Shown: piece after piece, positions 25,863 to 33,872 of the stretch | Numbering within the stretch: position 1 is the first letter of the stretch | Layout of the letters: each line of letters begins with the position of its first letter | DNA from: Bacillus sp. ZZV12-4809 | Lineage (GTDB): Bacteria > Bacillota > Bacilli > Bacillales > Cytobacillaceae | DNA: 64,000 nt | NCBI RefSeq assembly: GCF_009849585.1 | Contig: NZ_VCRN01000021.1 | Coordinates: 1 to 64,000, forward strand | Reading direction: 5' to 3' | Position numbers and translations under genes: made by a program | Notes under the pieces: generated by a model | Told to the model about the DNA's origin: nothing | What the model saw: the letters and a program-made list of their open reading frames with translations, nothing else | Databases searched by the model: none

Positions 25863-26414
25863 ATGAGCCGCCTAGAAGAAAAAACAATTAAAACGGAAAA
25901 AATCTTCACTGGTAAAGTCATTAGTCTGCAGGTGGAGGATGTTGAACTGCCGAATGGCAATACATCGAAGCGGGAAATTATCAAACATCCCGGAGCAGTA
26001 GCTGTATTGGCAGTAACGGATGATAATAAAATAGTGATGGTTGAACAATATCGAAAAGCGCTGGATAAGATTATTGCTGAAATTCCTGCCGGAAAGCTTG
26101 AAGCAGGGGAAGAGCCCAGCGTTTGTGCAGCAAGGGAACTGGAAGAAGAAACGGGGTACGGCAGCACGGAAATGGAATGGCTTATCTCATTCTACACTTC
26201 CCCCGGATTTGCCGATGAGCTTGTTCACCTTTATATAGCAAATGGACTAAAGAAAAAAGAAAATGCACTTTCGCCTGATGAAGATGAATTTGTGAACCTT
26301 TTGGAGGTAACCCTTGAGGAAGCCTTATCCATGCTTGAGGAGCAAAGAGTTTATGATGCGAAAACCGCTTATGCCATCCAATATCTGCAGCTTCAAGAGG
26401 CGCTGAAGAAGTAG
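25863..26414 (+). CDS. nudF: ADP-ribose pyrophosphatase (Nudix hydrolase)
   Basis: A 183-residue Nudix hydrolase that splits ADP-ribose to AMP and ribose 5-phosphate. The Nudix box runs from residue 77 to 99 with GKLEAGE and AARELEEETGY, matching Gx5Ex7REUxEExGU. The FYTSPGFADELVHLY stretch is typical of ADP-ribose-specific members. AGGAGTGACTGAAAACA precedes the ATG. The next gene starts one base after its stop codon, so the two are probably translated in series. Confidence 0.94.
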   Translation: MSRLEEKTIKTEKIFTGKVISLQVEDVELPNGNTSKREIIKHPGAVAVLAVTDDNKIVMVEQYRKALDKIIAEIPAGKLEAGEEPSVCAARELEEETGYGSTEMEWLISFYTSPGFADELVHLYIANGLKKKENALSPDEDEFVNLLEVTLEEALSMLEEQRVYDAKTAYAIQYLQLQEALKK

Positions 26415-26415
26415 C

Positions 26416-27582
26416 ATGAAACGCTTTTTTGCAGATCTTCATATCCATATTGGACGTACGTTTACGGGAAAGCCGGTTAAAATAACAGGCGCTAAATCCC
26501 TTACCTTTACTAATATCATCAGGCATGCCCGCAATGAAAAGGGGCTTGATATTATTGGCATTATTGATTGTCATTCACCTGAAGTCATTTTGGAAATCGA
26601 GGACCTGGCGCAAAAAGGCTTTATAACCGAGCATAAGGACGGGGGGCTTCAATATGGAGATTTAACGGTAATTCCCGGATCGGAACTTGAAATATATGAT
26701 GACTCCTGTAAAGGACCCATTCATGTCCTGTGTTACTTTCCAACCCTATCCGCTATGAAGGATTTCTCCGCCTGGCTAAAAGGGTATTTGAAGAACATAA
26801 CCCTGAGCTCTCAAAGGATATATGCTTCAGGCAGAATGCTTCAGGAAAAAGTGAAGGAATTGAATGGGCTTTTTATACCTGCTCATGTATTTACCCCGTT
26901 TAAAAGTCTACTCGGGAAAGGGGTAGAGCGGTCGCTTACAGAGGTTTTTGATGCTGGCTTAATTGATGCAATTGAGCTGGGACTAAGTGCAGATACGAAA
27001 ATGGCTGATCAAATTGCTGAACTTCATAAATATACATTTCTGACAAATTCAGATGCTCATTCACTAAAAAAAATCGCCAGAGAATATCAGATTCTGGAAA
27101 TGGAAGCACCTACATTCGGGGAACTGCAGAAGGCTTTGGCCGGAAAAGAAAAATGCAGGGTCAAAGCTAATTACGGTCTGGATCCTTTGCTTGGAAAATA
27201 TCATCAGACAGTTTGTTCAGTGTGTTTTAGCCCCTTCGATGAAGGGTCTGGTAATTGTCAGAATTGCAATCACCACAAATTTATCAAAGGCGTGGCTGAC
27301 CGGATCTCTGAATTGAAATCTTCCGGAGAAATACCCGTTACACGGCCGCCATATATTCATCAGGTCCCTCTTGAGTTCATACCGGGGCTAGGCCCGAAAA
27401 TGCTTGAGAAGCTGCTGGATCATTTTGGAACTGAAATGGCCATTCTCCATGATGTTCCATTCTCAGAAATCAGCAAAGTCATTCCTGAGAAAACAGCGAA
27501 GCTAATTGGAAAAGCGCGTGAAGGAAAGTTAAACCTCCAGGCAGGCGGCGGAGGCAAGTACGGCAGAATTGTGGATTCATAA
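26416..27582 (+). CDS. Endonuclease Q-like PHP-domain DNA repair protein
   Basis: A 388-residue protein with three parts. The PHP phosphoesterase domain has ADLHIHIGRTF near the start, DCHSPEV, PGSELEI, IPAHVFTPF and TNSDAHS, giving the metal site. A four-Cys zinc element (CSVCF ... CQNCNHH) follows near residue 265. A helix-hairpin-helix DNA-binding segment (FIPGLGPKMLEKLLDHFG) lies near residue 325. This is the architecture of archaeal and Bacillus pumilus EndoQ, which cuts 5' of deaminated bases such as uracil and hypoxanthine. It starts one base after nudF with only a weak ribosome site, suggesting translational coupling. Confidence 0.85.
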   Translation: MKRFFADLHIHIGRTFTGKPVKITGAKSLTFTNIIRHARNEKGLDIIGIIDCHSPEVILEIEDLAQKGFITEHKDGGLQYGDLTVIPGSELEIYDDSCKGPIHVLCYFPTLSAMKDFSAWLKGYLKNITLSSQRIYASGRMLQEKVKELNGLFIPAHVFTPFKSLLGKGVERSLTEVFDAGLIDAIELGLSADTKMADQIAELHKYTFLTNSDAHSLKKIAREYQILEMEAPTFGELQKALAGKEKCRVKANYGLDPLLGKYHQTVCSVCFSPFDEGSGNCQNCNHHKFIKGVADRISELKSSGEIPVTRPPYIHQVPLEFIPGLGPKMLEKLLDHFGTEMAILHDVPFSEISKVIPEKTAKLIGKAREGKLNLQAGGGGKYGRIVDS

Positions 27583-27614
27583 AAAATAGAGCCCATGCAG
27601 GCTCTATTTTTTTT
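27580..27614. terminator. Bidirectional terminator between endoQ-like gene and GNAT gene
   Basis: AAAAATAGAGCC pairs with GGCTCTATTTTT around CATGCA. Confidence 0.9.
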
Positions 27615-28176
27615 AGATGCTGACTTTAGCATAAACACAAGTATCTCTAAGCTCTTTTTTGTCTGCGCTCAGGCTGTCATTCCTTAGGATTCCTTCAAGC
27701 GTGTATCCCAGCTTTTCGGGAATTCTTCGGCTGTTAGTGTTTCTCAAATCACATCTGATTTCCACTCTGTTCGCTTGAAAATGTTCAAAGGCAAACTTTG
27801 TCAAACCTGCAGCTGCTTCAGAAATATAGCCGCTTTTCCGAAACCTTACATCTCCCCAATAGCCAATTTCAAATTTACGGACATCCCAGTTTATGCGGTG
27901 CAGGCCAGTAGAGCCGACAAATACATCGTCTTCTTTCCTATAAATATGGATACGGAAATCTTCCCTTTGAATAAACTGGGCATAAGATTTGCGGATACCA
28001 GATTCCACTTCGTCCACTGATTGTTCATTTTGTGCAAAAGGAAGCCACTTCTTCAGCTCGGAAGCTGAAGCTGATATAGCCTCATGAACAGTTTTGCCGT
28101 CTCCAGGCAAGGCAGTTCTCATATAGAGTCTTTCTGTTTCAATTCTTTCTGGAAACTTTTTTAAGATCGGGTCCAT
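27613..28176 (-). CDS. GNAT N-acetyltransferase, RimJ/RimL-like
   Basis: A 187-residue acetyltransferase. ETERLYMRTALPGD begins the RimJ/RimL-type domain, and FEIGYWGDVRFRKSGYISEAA is the acetyl-CoA binding region. RNTNSRRIPEKLGYTLEGIL is the conserved C-terminal block. ATTGGAGGCGCTCAGAAA fixes the start at ATG 28176; the open frame runs 19 codons further without a better site. The substrate may be a ribosomal protein N-terminus or a small molecule; it cannot be told here. Confidence 0.85.
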   Translation of the reverse strand: MDPILKKFPERIETERLYMRTALPGDGKTVHEAISASASELKKWLPFAQNEQSVDEVESGIRKSYAQFIQREDFRIHIYRKEDDVFVGSTGLHRINWDVRKFEIGYWGDVRFRKSGYISEAAAGLTKFAFEHFQANRVEIRCDLRNTNSRRIPEKLGYTLEGILRNDSLSADKKELRDTCVYAKVSI

Positions 28177-28304
28177 TTTCTGAGCGCCTCCAATGACAAT
28201 TTCAATAATTTTGAAAGTTATAGCAAGAAACATAGGAATTATTCAAGAACTTTTTTATCAAAGCTTTTTTACAAAGATAATTGTTTTTATTTATGAATTC
28301 TGCC

Positions 28305-28490
28305 AGTTGATTTCCGCTGCGGGCACTTGCTTTCCGCGGAGAGGAATGTGAGCCTTCTCGGCTTCGCCTGCGGGGTCTCACACTTCCCTCTCCTCCCGCA
28401 GGACATTGAATAAACTCCCTCGAATGAACATCGCACGAAGGAAATGCGTCAGCATTTTCGAGGATCAAGTGCCCTCCGCTCCAATCAACT
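28305..28490. repeat. MITE-like intergenic repeat, best preserved copy (copy 3)
   Basis: About 186 bases bounded by imperfect terminal inverted repeats: AGTTGATT with GGGCACTTG at the left (28305-28329) and CAAGTGCCC with AATCAACT at the right (28466-28490), about 18 of 23 inner positions matching. The inside is GC-rich and contains TTTCCGCGGAGAGG and CAGCATTTTCGAGGATC. A frame across it gives a pseudo-protein like the one in the copy at 33645. It lies in the 460-base gap between the GNAT gene and spoIIM; 28491-28570 is AT-rich and empty. Confidence 0.8.
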
Positions 28491-28572
28491 CAGCAAATAA
28501 TACTAATTTATAAAAAAGCAACAAACTATACGAAAACAGCCTTTATCAATTAATAAGAAGCCCAATTCTTTG

Positions 28573-28600
28573 TCATACAATTCCGGGACAGGCATACAAT
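28573..28600 (+). promoter_or_regulatory. Sigma-E-like promoter of spoIIM
   Basis: TCATACA (28573-28579), a 13-base spacer and CATACAAT (28593-28600), an exact fit to the sigma-E -10 CATACAnT. The start codon is 38 bases downstream. spoIIM is a sigma-E gene in B. subtilis. Confidence 0.75.
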
Positions 28601-28637
28601 TTAATATCTAATCTGTTTTGCCTTAGGAGGAAGAGCA

Positions 28638-29282
28638 ATGAAGAAAAAAATGTACCAGAACGCCGCAGCAGCCCACTTTCGCGAACATTCCTCAATCTAC
28701 TTATTTGTTATTGTATTGTTTCTGATGGGTGTCATTTTCGGGGCTATCGTTGTAAATAGCTTGAGTTTTACACAAAAGGAAGATTTATTTTATTATCTGT
28801 CCCAATTTTTTGGACAAGTATCAGATGGGCATTTTGCAGCAGCAGATGAATTATTCAAACAAAGCTTTTTCCATAATACAAAATTTATAGGTTTGATGTG
28901 GATCTTGGGAATCTCCATAATTGGACTGCCGGTCATTCTGATTCTGCTCTTTATGAAAGGCATGGTGGTTGGCTTTACAGTCGGCTTTCTCGTTAACCGC
29001 ATGGGATGGGAAGGGTTCTTGCTTTCCTTCGTATCGGTCCTTCCCCAGAACCTGATCATCATCCCTATTTTTATAATGGCTGCAGCTCTGGCTGTGTCAT
29101 TCTCTTTAAAAATGATAAGAAAACAATTTATGAAAAAAGCCGGCCAGCCGATGATGCCTCTTTTCGGAAGATATATGATTGCTTTTGCTGTGGCCATTCT
29201 GTTCTTAATAGCTGCAGCCGGAGTAGAGGCCTTTATCTCGCCTGTATTAATGAAGTCTGTTGTTAATTCAATCCAATCCTAG
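28638..29282 (+). CDS. spoIIM: Stage II sporulation protein M
   Basis: A 214-residue membrane protein with about five hydrophobic segments (for example YLFVIVLFLMGVIFGAIVV and MIAFAVAILFLIAAAGVEAF). SpoIIM forms the DMP complex with SpoIID and SpoIIP, which remodels septal peptidoglycan and drives engulfment of the forespore. Length and the conserved GMVVGFTVGFLVNRMGWEG region match the family. TAGGAGGAAGAGCA precedes the ATG and a sigma-E-like promoter lies just upstream, consistent with mother-cell expression. Confidence 0.94.
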   Translation: MKKKMYQNAAAAHFREHSSIYLFVIVLFLMGVIFGAIVVNSLSFTQKEDLFYYLSQFFGQVSDGHFAAADELFKQSFFHNTKFIGLMWILGISIIGLPVILILLFMKGMVVGFTVGFLVNRMGWEGFLLSFVSVLPQNLIIIPIFIMAAALAVSFSLKMIRKQFMKKAGQPMMPLFGRYMIAFAVAILFLIAAAGVEAFISPVLMKSVVNSIQS

Positions 29283-29293
29283 TAAAATTATGT

Positions 29294-29327
29294 TTAAAGG
29301 CAGAGCGGCATGCTCTGCCTTTTTGCT
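29294..29327 (+). terminator. Terminator after spoIIM
   Basis: AAGGCAGAGC pairs with GCTCTGCCTT around GGCAT, then five Ts. Confidence 0.9.
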
Positions 29328-29395
29328 GTAGGAGAAATGGATAAAAATAATAAATGAGGGTACATATAAAGAAGTTACAATATGTTTTAAAAATA

Positions 29396-29450
29396 TTAAA
29401 ATAATTATTATATTAAACTTACTATCAACTGTTATTTATAATAATTTTAT
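29396..29450 (+). promoter_or_regulatory. Two PerR/Fur-box-like palindromes upstream of fur
   Basis: TTAAAATAATTATTA (29396-29410) and TTATAATAATTTTAT (29436-29450) each differ at two positions from the PerR box TTATAATnATTATAA. The second touches the -35 of the fur promoter. fur is under PerR in B. subtilis. The surrounding DNA is very AT-rich, so chance matches are possible, especially for the first box. Confidence 0.5.
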
Positions 29451-29451
29451 T

Positions 29452-29479
29452 TTGAATGTGATCTCATTTCTGTTATAAT
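29452..29479 (+). promoter_or_regulatory. Sigma-A promoter of fur
   Basis: TTGAAT (29452-29457), a 16-base spacer and TATAAT (29474-29479), 34 bases before the start codon. Confidence 0.7.
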
Positions 29480-29512
29480 GAGAATGTTAGTGGCGAGGGA
29501 GGGACTTTCGGT

Positions 29513-29980
29513 ATGGAAAGCAGAATTGAAAGAATAAAAAAACAGTTGCATTCATCCAGCTATAAACTAACACCACAGCGAGAGGCAACAGTTCGCGTCC
29601 TGTTAGAACACGAAGAGGATCATTTAAGTGCGGAAGATGTCTACCTCCTTGTAAAAGAGAAATCGCCTGAGATAGGCTTGGCAACTGTATATAGAACACT
29701 TGAATTGCTGACTGAATTAAAAATTGTCGATAAAATCAACTTCGGTGATGGAGTTTCCCGATATGACCTGCGTCAGGAGGGGGCAGCCCATTTTCACCAC
29801 CATTTAGTCTGTATTGAGTGTGGAGCTGTTGATGAAATACAGGAAGATTTGCTTGAAGACGTCGAGGAAGTGGTTGAACGCCGCTGGAACTTTAAAATAA
29901 AGGATCACCGCCTTACGTTCCATGGCATATGCTACCGCTGCCAGGATAAACAAACAGAAACTGAAGCAGATGAAAATTAA
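29513..29980 (+). CDS. fur: Ferric uptake regulator Fur
   Basis: A 155-residue iron-sensing repressor. The winged-helix part includes LTPQREATVRVLLEHEEDHLSAEDVY and GLATVYRTLELL (recognition helix). HFHHHLVCIECG carries regulatory histidines and the first zinc pair, CYRC the second pair. It has the same neighbours as B. subtilis fur (spoIIM, yqzK, xerD), which separates it from PerR and Zur paralogues. GAGGGAGGGACTTTCGGT precedes the ATG. PerR-like boxes lie at its promoter. Confidence 0.93.
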   Translation: MESRIERIKKQLHSSSYKLTPQREATVRVLLEHEEDHLSAEDVYLLVKEKSPEIGLATVYRTLELLTELKIVDKINFGDGVSRYDLRQEGAAHFHHHLVCIECGAVDEIQEDLLEDVEEVVERRWNFKIKDHRLTFHGICYRCQDKQTETEADEN

Positions 29981-29989
29981 ATGCTTATT

Positions 29990-30027
29990 GGCAAAGCTTA
30001 TTCTACATTAGGATAGGCTTTTTATTT
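29990..30027 (+). terminator. Possible terminator after fur
   Basis: AAGCTTATTC can pair with GATAGGCTT with a G-U pair and a mismatch, followed by TTTTTATTTT. The stem is weak. Confidence 0.45.
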
Positions 30028-30170
30028 TGATCTGCTTTTAAAAAGGCAAGTGCCCTGATGAAACATCATTTATACAAATTCAGGTATAATTCTTGTCCAA
30101 AATGGCATACCTTTTTAATAATAGAAAGCTGAAAATCTTTCTTTTTATTAAAAGTTATGGAGGACAAACA

Positions 30171-30398
30171 ATGAAATCCTGGCTGAGTATGGCTTTTCAG
30201 ACCATTAAAGTATTTGTGATTTTCACTGGATGCACAATCCTTTTTTATTATGGTATTATGTGGTTAAACGAAGAATACCAGGATTATCACCGCTATGACG
30301 AACCAAGGGGAGCGGCTGTTAAGGTGTCTGCAAGCGGAACTGATGAGGATAGCAGCTTGCTGGACCGGTTAATTCTTTTCTACTTAAACGGGGAGTAA
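30171..30398 (+). CDS. yqzK: YqzK family protein (DUF4227), single membrane span
   Basis: A 75-residue protein with one membrane segment near the N-terminus (TIKVFVIFTGCTILFYYGIMWL) and a short charged C-terminus. Size and place between fur and xerD identify YqzK (DUF4227). ATGGAGGACAAACA fixes the start at ATG 30171; the frame is open 26 codons upstream without a ribosome site. It ends nine bases before xerD, so the two are probably co-transcribed. No function is known. Confidence 0.85.
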   Translation: MKSWLSMAFQTIKVFVIFTGCTILFYYGIMWLNEEYQDYHRYDEPRGAAVKVSASGTDEDSSLLDRLILFYLNGE

Positions 30399-30407
30399 TG
30401 CAATCAT

Positions 30408-31301
30408 ATGGATGACCAGCTAAAAGACTTTATTCATTATTTACTTGTAGAAAAAGGCCTAGCAAAAAATACAATTATTTCTTATGAAAGAGATTTGAAA
30501 AGTTATCTGAAGTATCTCAAGTCGGAAGAGAAGATTACGAGCCTTGAAAAAGTGCAGCGCATGCAGATTGTCCAATTTCTCGGCTTTTTAAAAAAACAGG
30601 GTAAATCCTCAAAAACTCTGGCCAGGCATATAGCCTCCTTAAGGGCCTTTCACCAATTTCTGCTCCGCGAAAAAGCAGTTGGCCATGATCCTTCTGTCCA
30701 TATAGAAACACCGCAAATGGAGCGTTCGCTTCCAAAAGTATTGAACATGCAGGAAGTAGAAACTTTATTGGATCTCCCGGAAAGTAAAGATCACTTTGGC
30801 CTCCGAGATAAAGCAATGCTTGAACTTCTATATGCTACAGGCATTCGAGTAAGTGAACTGATAGGCCTGAACACAGGTGATGCTCATTTAACGATGGGCT
30901 TTGTAAGATGTATTGGCAAAGGGAACAAGGAAAGGATTGTGCCTATTGGCAAAACGGCTTCTGAAGCTCTTGAAAGGTATTTATCTGAAGGAAGAGGCAA
31001 GTTTGTTTCTAAGAAACATAGGGATGAAGCATTATTTTTAAATCATCACGGCAAACGTCTTTCAAGACAGGGGTTCTGGAAAATACTGAAGCGGCTGGCT
31101 CAGGAAGCAGGGATTGAGAAGGAGCTGACCCCGCATACACTGAGGCATTCATTTGCCACACATCTGCTGGAAAATGGGGCGGATTTGCGGGCTGTCCAGG
31201 AAATGCTTGGACATGCTGATATATCCACGACGCAAATTTATACGCATGTAACCAAAACGCGGCTTAAAGATGTGTACAGTCAATATCATCCGCGTGCTTA
31301 A
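30408..31301 (+). CDS. xerD: Site-specific tyrosine recombinase XerD
   Basis: A 297-residue tyrosine recombinase that, with its XerC/CodV partner, resolves chromosome dimers at dif. The N-terminal SAM-like DNA-binding domain spans about residues 1-85. The catalytic domain shows [15 protein letters not shown] (first Arg), [15 protein letters not shown] (His-x2-Arg), and [15 protein letters not shown] (His and nucleophilic Tyr). Length is exactly that of the family. It follows yqzK closely, as ripX/xerD does in B. subtilis. Confidence 0.95.
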   Translation: MDDQLKDFIHYLLVEKGLAKNTIISYERDLKSYLKYLKSEEKITSLEKVQRMQIVQFLGFLKKQGKSSKTLARHIASLRAFHQFLLREKAVGHDPSVHIETPQMERSLPKVLNMQEVETLLDLPESKDHFGLRDKAMLELLYATGIRVSELIGLNTGDAHLTMGFVRCIGKGNKERIVPIGKTASEALERYLSEGRGKFVSKKHRDEALFLNHHGKRLSRQGFWKILKRLAQEAGIEKELTPHTLRHSFATHLLENGADLRAVQEMLGHADISTTQIYTHVTKTRLKDVYSQYHPRA

Positions 31302-31322
31302 AATAAAATTTATTCAAATGTC

Positions 31323-31357
31323 ATAAAGCTGCCATGAAAAATAGGCAGCTTTTTCTT
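31323..31357 (+). terminator. Terminator after xerD
   Basis: AAAGCTGCC pairs with GGCAGCTTT around ATGAAAAATA, then Ts. Confidence 0.88.
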
Positions 31358-31513
31358 GTCATTTTACCTGTTTATTAGGTAAAATATAGATGTCAGACTT
31401 CTGACGAATGAAGGGGCTATCCTTAGTAGGCTATTAAAATGCAGGAATAGTGTTTTACTTTCCAGCTGCAGCAAGAGAATCAGTGTTAAATAAACCTAAA
31501 AAGGGTACTATAC

Positions 31514-31538
31514 GAATATGATTTTTGTAACCGTATTC
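31514..31538. promoter_or_regulatory. Inverted repeat ahead of deoB, possible operator
   Basis: GAATATG (31514-31520) and CGTATTC (31532-31538) are inverted with an 11-base centre, one pair mismatched. It overlaps or lies just after a weak -10 (TACTAT, 31507-31512) and 22 bases before the deoB start, a place suited to a repressor. I cannot name the regulator. Confidence 0.4.
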
Positions 31539-31559
31539 AAATAATTGGGAGGTTTTCAA

Positions 31560-32744
31560 ATGTCCGCATATACATATAAGCGCGTTTTTTTAATTGTCAT
31601 GGATTCAGTGGGAATTGGTGAAGCGCCTGATGCCGATAAGTTCGGTGATAAAGGTGCCGATACGATCGGCCACATCGCAGAAAAAATGAATGGCCTGAAG
31701 ATGCCGAACATGGGCAAATTGGGGCTTAGTAATATCCGGGAAATCAAAGGGATTGAGAAAGCGGATAAACCCATGGCGTTTTACACGAAGATGCAGGAAG
31801 CATCAAACGGAAAAGACACGATGACAGGTCACTGGGAAATTATGGGGCTAAACATTCAAACCCCATTTAGAGTCTTTCCTGATGGATTTCCGGCTGCATT
31901 GATTTCGGAGCTTGAATCACGCACCGGCAGGAAGATTATTGGAAATAAGCCTGCAAGCGGAACAGAAATTCTGGTTGAACTAGGAGAAGAACATATGAAA
32001 ACCGGAGCTCTGATTGTTTATACATCAGCGGATTCAGTTCTTCAGATTGCGGCACATGAAGAAATAATTCCAATAGAAGAACAATATAAAATTTGTAAAA
32101 TCGCACGTGAGCTGACACTTGATGAAAAATATATGGTTGGCCGTGTGATTGCCAGACCATTCACTGGCGAGCCGGGAAATTTCCAAAGAACATCAAACAG
32201 GCACGATTATGCGCTAAAGCCATTTAACCGCACAGTAATGAATGAATTGGCAGATGGCGGACTTGATGTAGTGGCAATTGGAAAAATCTCCGATATTTAT
32301 GACGGAGAGGGAGTAACTGAGGCTATTCGCACAACATCAAATATGGATGGAATGGATAAGCTGATCGATACGTTCGATAAAGAGTTTACAGGCCTGAGCT
32401 TTGTTAATCTGGTGGACTTTGATGCATTATTTGGCCATAGACGGGATCCGGAAGGATATGGAAAAGCTCTTGAAGAATTTGATGAACGCCTGCCTGAAGT
32501 TTTTGAAAAAATGCAGGATGGCGACTTATTAATTATTACGGCAGACCACGGCAATGATCCTGTTCATCATGGGACAGATCATACGAGAGAATACGTTCCG
32601 CTTCTCGTTTATTCAAAAGATATGGAAGATGGAAAAGAGCTTACGGTCAGTGAAACCTTTGCGGATGTAGGAGCGACTATAGCGGATAACTTTAACGTAA
32701 GAATGCCAGCATTTGGAAAAAGCTTTTTGAACCAACTGAAATAA
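31560..32744 (+). CDS. deoB: Phosphopentomutase
   Basis: A 394-residue alkaline-phosphatase-superfamily enzyme that converts (deoxy)ribose 1-phosphate to the 5-phosphate. [18 protein letters not shown] at the start and [18 protein letters not shown] near the end carry the two-metal site; [10 protein letters not shown] holds the phosphorylated Thr. GGGAGGTTTTCAA fixes the start at ATG 31560. The next two genes, punA and pdp, make its substrate, so the three form a nucleoside breakdown operon. Corresponds to drm in B. subtilis. Confidence 0.96.
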   Translation: MSAYTYKRVFLIVMDSVGIGEAPDADKFGDKGADTIGHIAEKMNGLKMPNMGKLGLSNIREIKGIEKADKPMAFYTKMQEASNGKDTMTGHWEIMGLNIQTPFRVFPDGFPAALISELESRTGRKIIGNKPASGTEILVELGEEHMKTGALIVYTSADSVLQIAAHEEIIPIEEQYKICKIARELTLDEKYMVGRVIARPFTGEPGNFQRTSNRHDYALKPFNRTVMNELADGGLDVVAIGKISDIYDGEGVTEAIRTTSNMDGMDKLIDTFDKEFTGLSFVNLVDFDALFGHRRDPEGYGKALEEFDERLPEVFEKMQDGDLLIITADHGNDPVHHGTDHTREYVPLLVYSKDMEDGKELTVSETFADVGATIADNFNVRMPAFGKSFLNQLK

Positions 32745-32776
32745 TAACACTAAAAAGTAGATGAAGGAGATTGATG

Positions 32777-33607
32777 ATGGATTACAGCAAAATTCAAAAC
32801 GCAGCTGAATTTCTTAAAAATAAATATACAGGCCAGCCAAAAATCGGGCTGATATTAGGTTCAGGACTTGGTGTATTGGCAGACGAAATCGAAGAATCGG
32901 TTAAGATTCCATACAATGAAATCCCTGATTTTCCTGTATCAACAGTAGAGGGCCATGCGGGACAGCTTGTATTTGGACGCTTGAACGGCATTGAAGTGGT
33001 TGCTATGCAAGGCCGGTTCCATTATTACGAAGGATACTCATTTGATAAGGTAACATTCCCTGTAAGAGTCATGAAAGAGATGGGTGTTGAGAAGCTCATT
33101 GTTACCAATGCGGCAGGCGGAGTGAATGAAACCTATTCTCCAGGAGATTTAATGCTTATTTCAGACCATATCAACAATATGGGCAGCAATCCTTTAATAG
33201 GTCCTAATGATTCCCGTATGGGTCCCCGTTTCCCGGATATGTCAGAAGCCTATTCAAAAGATTTGAGAAAACTTGCAAGAGAACTGGCCGAAAAACTGAA
33301 CCTGAAGATTCAGGAAGGAGTGTATGTCGGCAATACAGGCCCGACATATGAAACACCTGCAGAAGTTCGCATGCTGAGAACAATGGGCGGGGATGCAGTC
33401 GGCATGTCAACAGTTCCAGAAGTCATCGTTGCACAGCATTCAGGTATGAAGGTGCTTGGGATCTCCTGTATCTCAAACATGGCAGCAGGCATCCTAGACC
33501 AGCCCCTAAACCATGAAGAAGTAATCGAAACAACAGAAAAAGTCAAAGCTGACTTCCTTCGTTATGTGAAAGCAATTGTTAAGGAATTTGGTGTACAAGC
33601 ATATTAA
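32777..33607 (+). CDS. punA: Purine nucleoside phosphorylase I
   Basis: A 276-residue trimeric-type purine nucleoside phosphorylase, acting on guanosine and inosine to give base and ribose 1-phosphate. GLILGSGLG binds phosphate, GRFHYYEGY and TNAAGGVNETYSPGD are family blocks, and GPTYETPAE carries the active-site Glu/Tyr. AAGGAGATTGATG puts the start at ATG 32777, though 32774 is also possible. It sits between deoB and pdp; B. subtilis calls it pupG/punA. Confidence 0.95.
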   Translation: MDYSKIQNAAEFLKNKYTGQPKIGLILGSGLGVLADEIEESVKIPYNEIPDFPVSTVEGHAGQLVFGRLNGIEVVAMQGRFHYYEGYSFDKVTFPVRVMKEMGVEKLIVTNAAGGVNETYSPGDLMLISDHINNMGSNPLIGPNDSRMGPRFPDMSEAYSKDLRKLARELAEKLNLKIQEGVYVGNTGPTYETPAEVRMLRTMGGDAVGMSTVPEVIVAQHSGMKVLGISCISNMAAGILDQPLNHEEVIETTEKVKADFLRYVKAIVKEFGVQAY

Positions 33608-33644
33608 TTATTTTTGCGGCTATGCTGTTAACTAAATTAAATAA

Positions 33645-33803
33645 CTGAGTGGATAGGAGAGGGTATTTAATACCCGAAAATGCTGACGCATTTCCTTCGT
33701 GCGGTGTTCCTTCGACGAAGCTTATTCAATGTCCTGAGGGAGGGGGGAAGCTGAGAAACTCCTCCTCTCCGGGGAAGCAAGTGCCAGCATCTGAAATCAA
33801 CGG
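33645..33803. repeat. MITE-like intergenic repeat, copy 4
   Basis: Homologous to the reverse complement of the copy at 28305-28490: CCGAAAATGCTGACGCATTT, then TTATTCAATGTCCTG, CCTCTCC, GCAAGTGCC and GAAATCAAC occur in the same order. It lacks about 27 bases in the middle of the fuller copy. A frame through it (33649-33873) reads a pseudo-protein similar to that of the other copy, which is evidence of shared repeat DNA, not of a gene. It separates punA from pdp. Confidence 0.75.
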
Positions 33804-33872
33804 GCTGACTTTTTTAGCAAATAATAATCGGTTAAAAGAAGGCCTAAAGAATAATGAAAGTGGTGTTTTATG

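Noticed and set aside
28202-28468. 88-residue frame on the minus strand
   Set aside because: It lies almost wholly in the terminal-inverted-repeat element; similarity to the frame at 33649 comes from shared repeat DNA.
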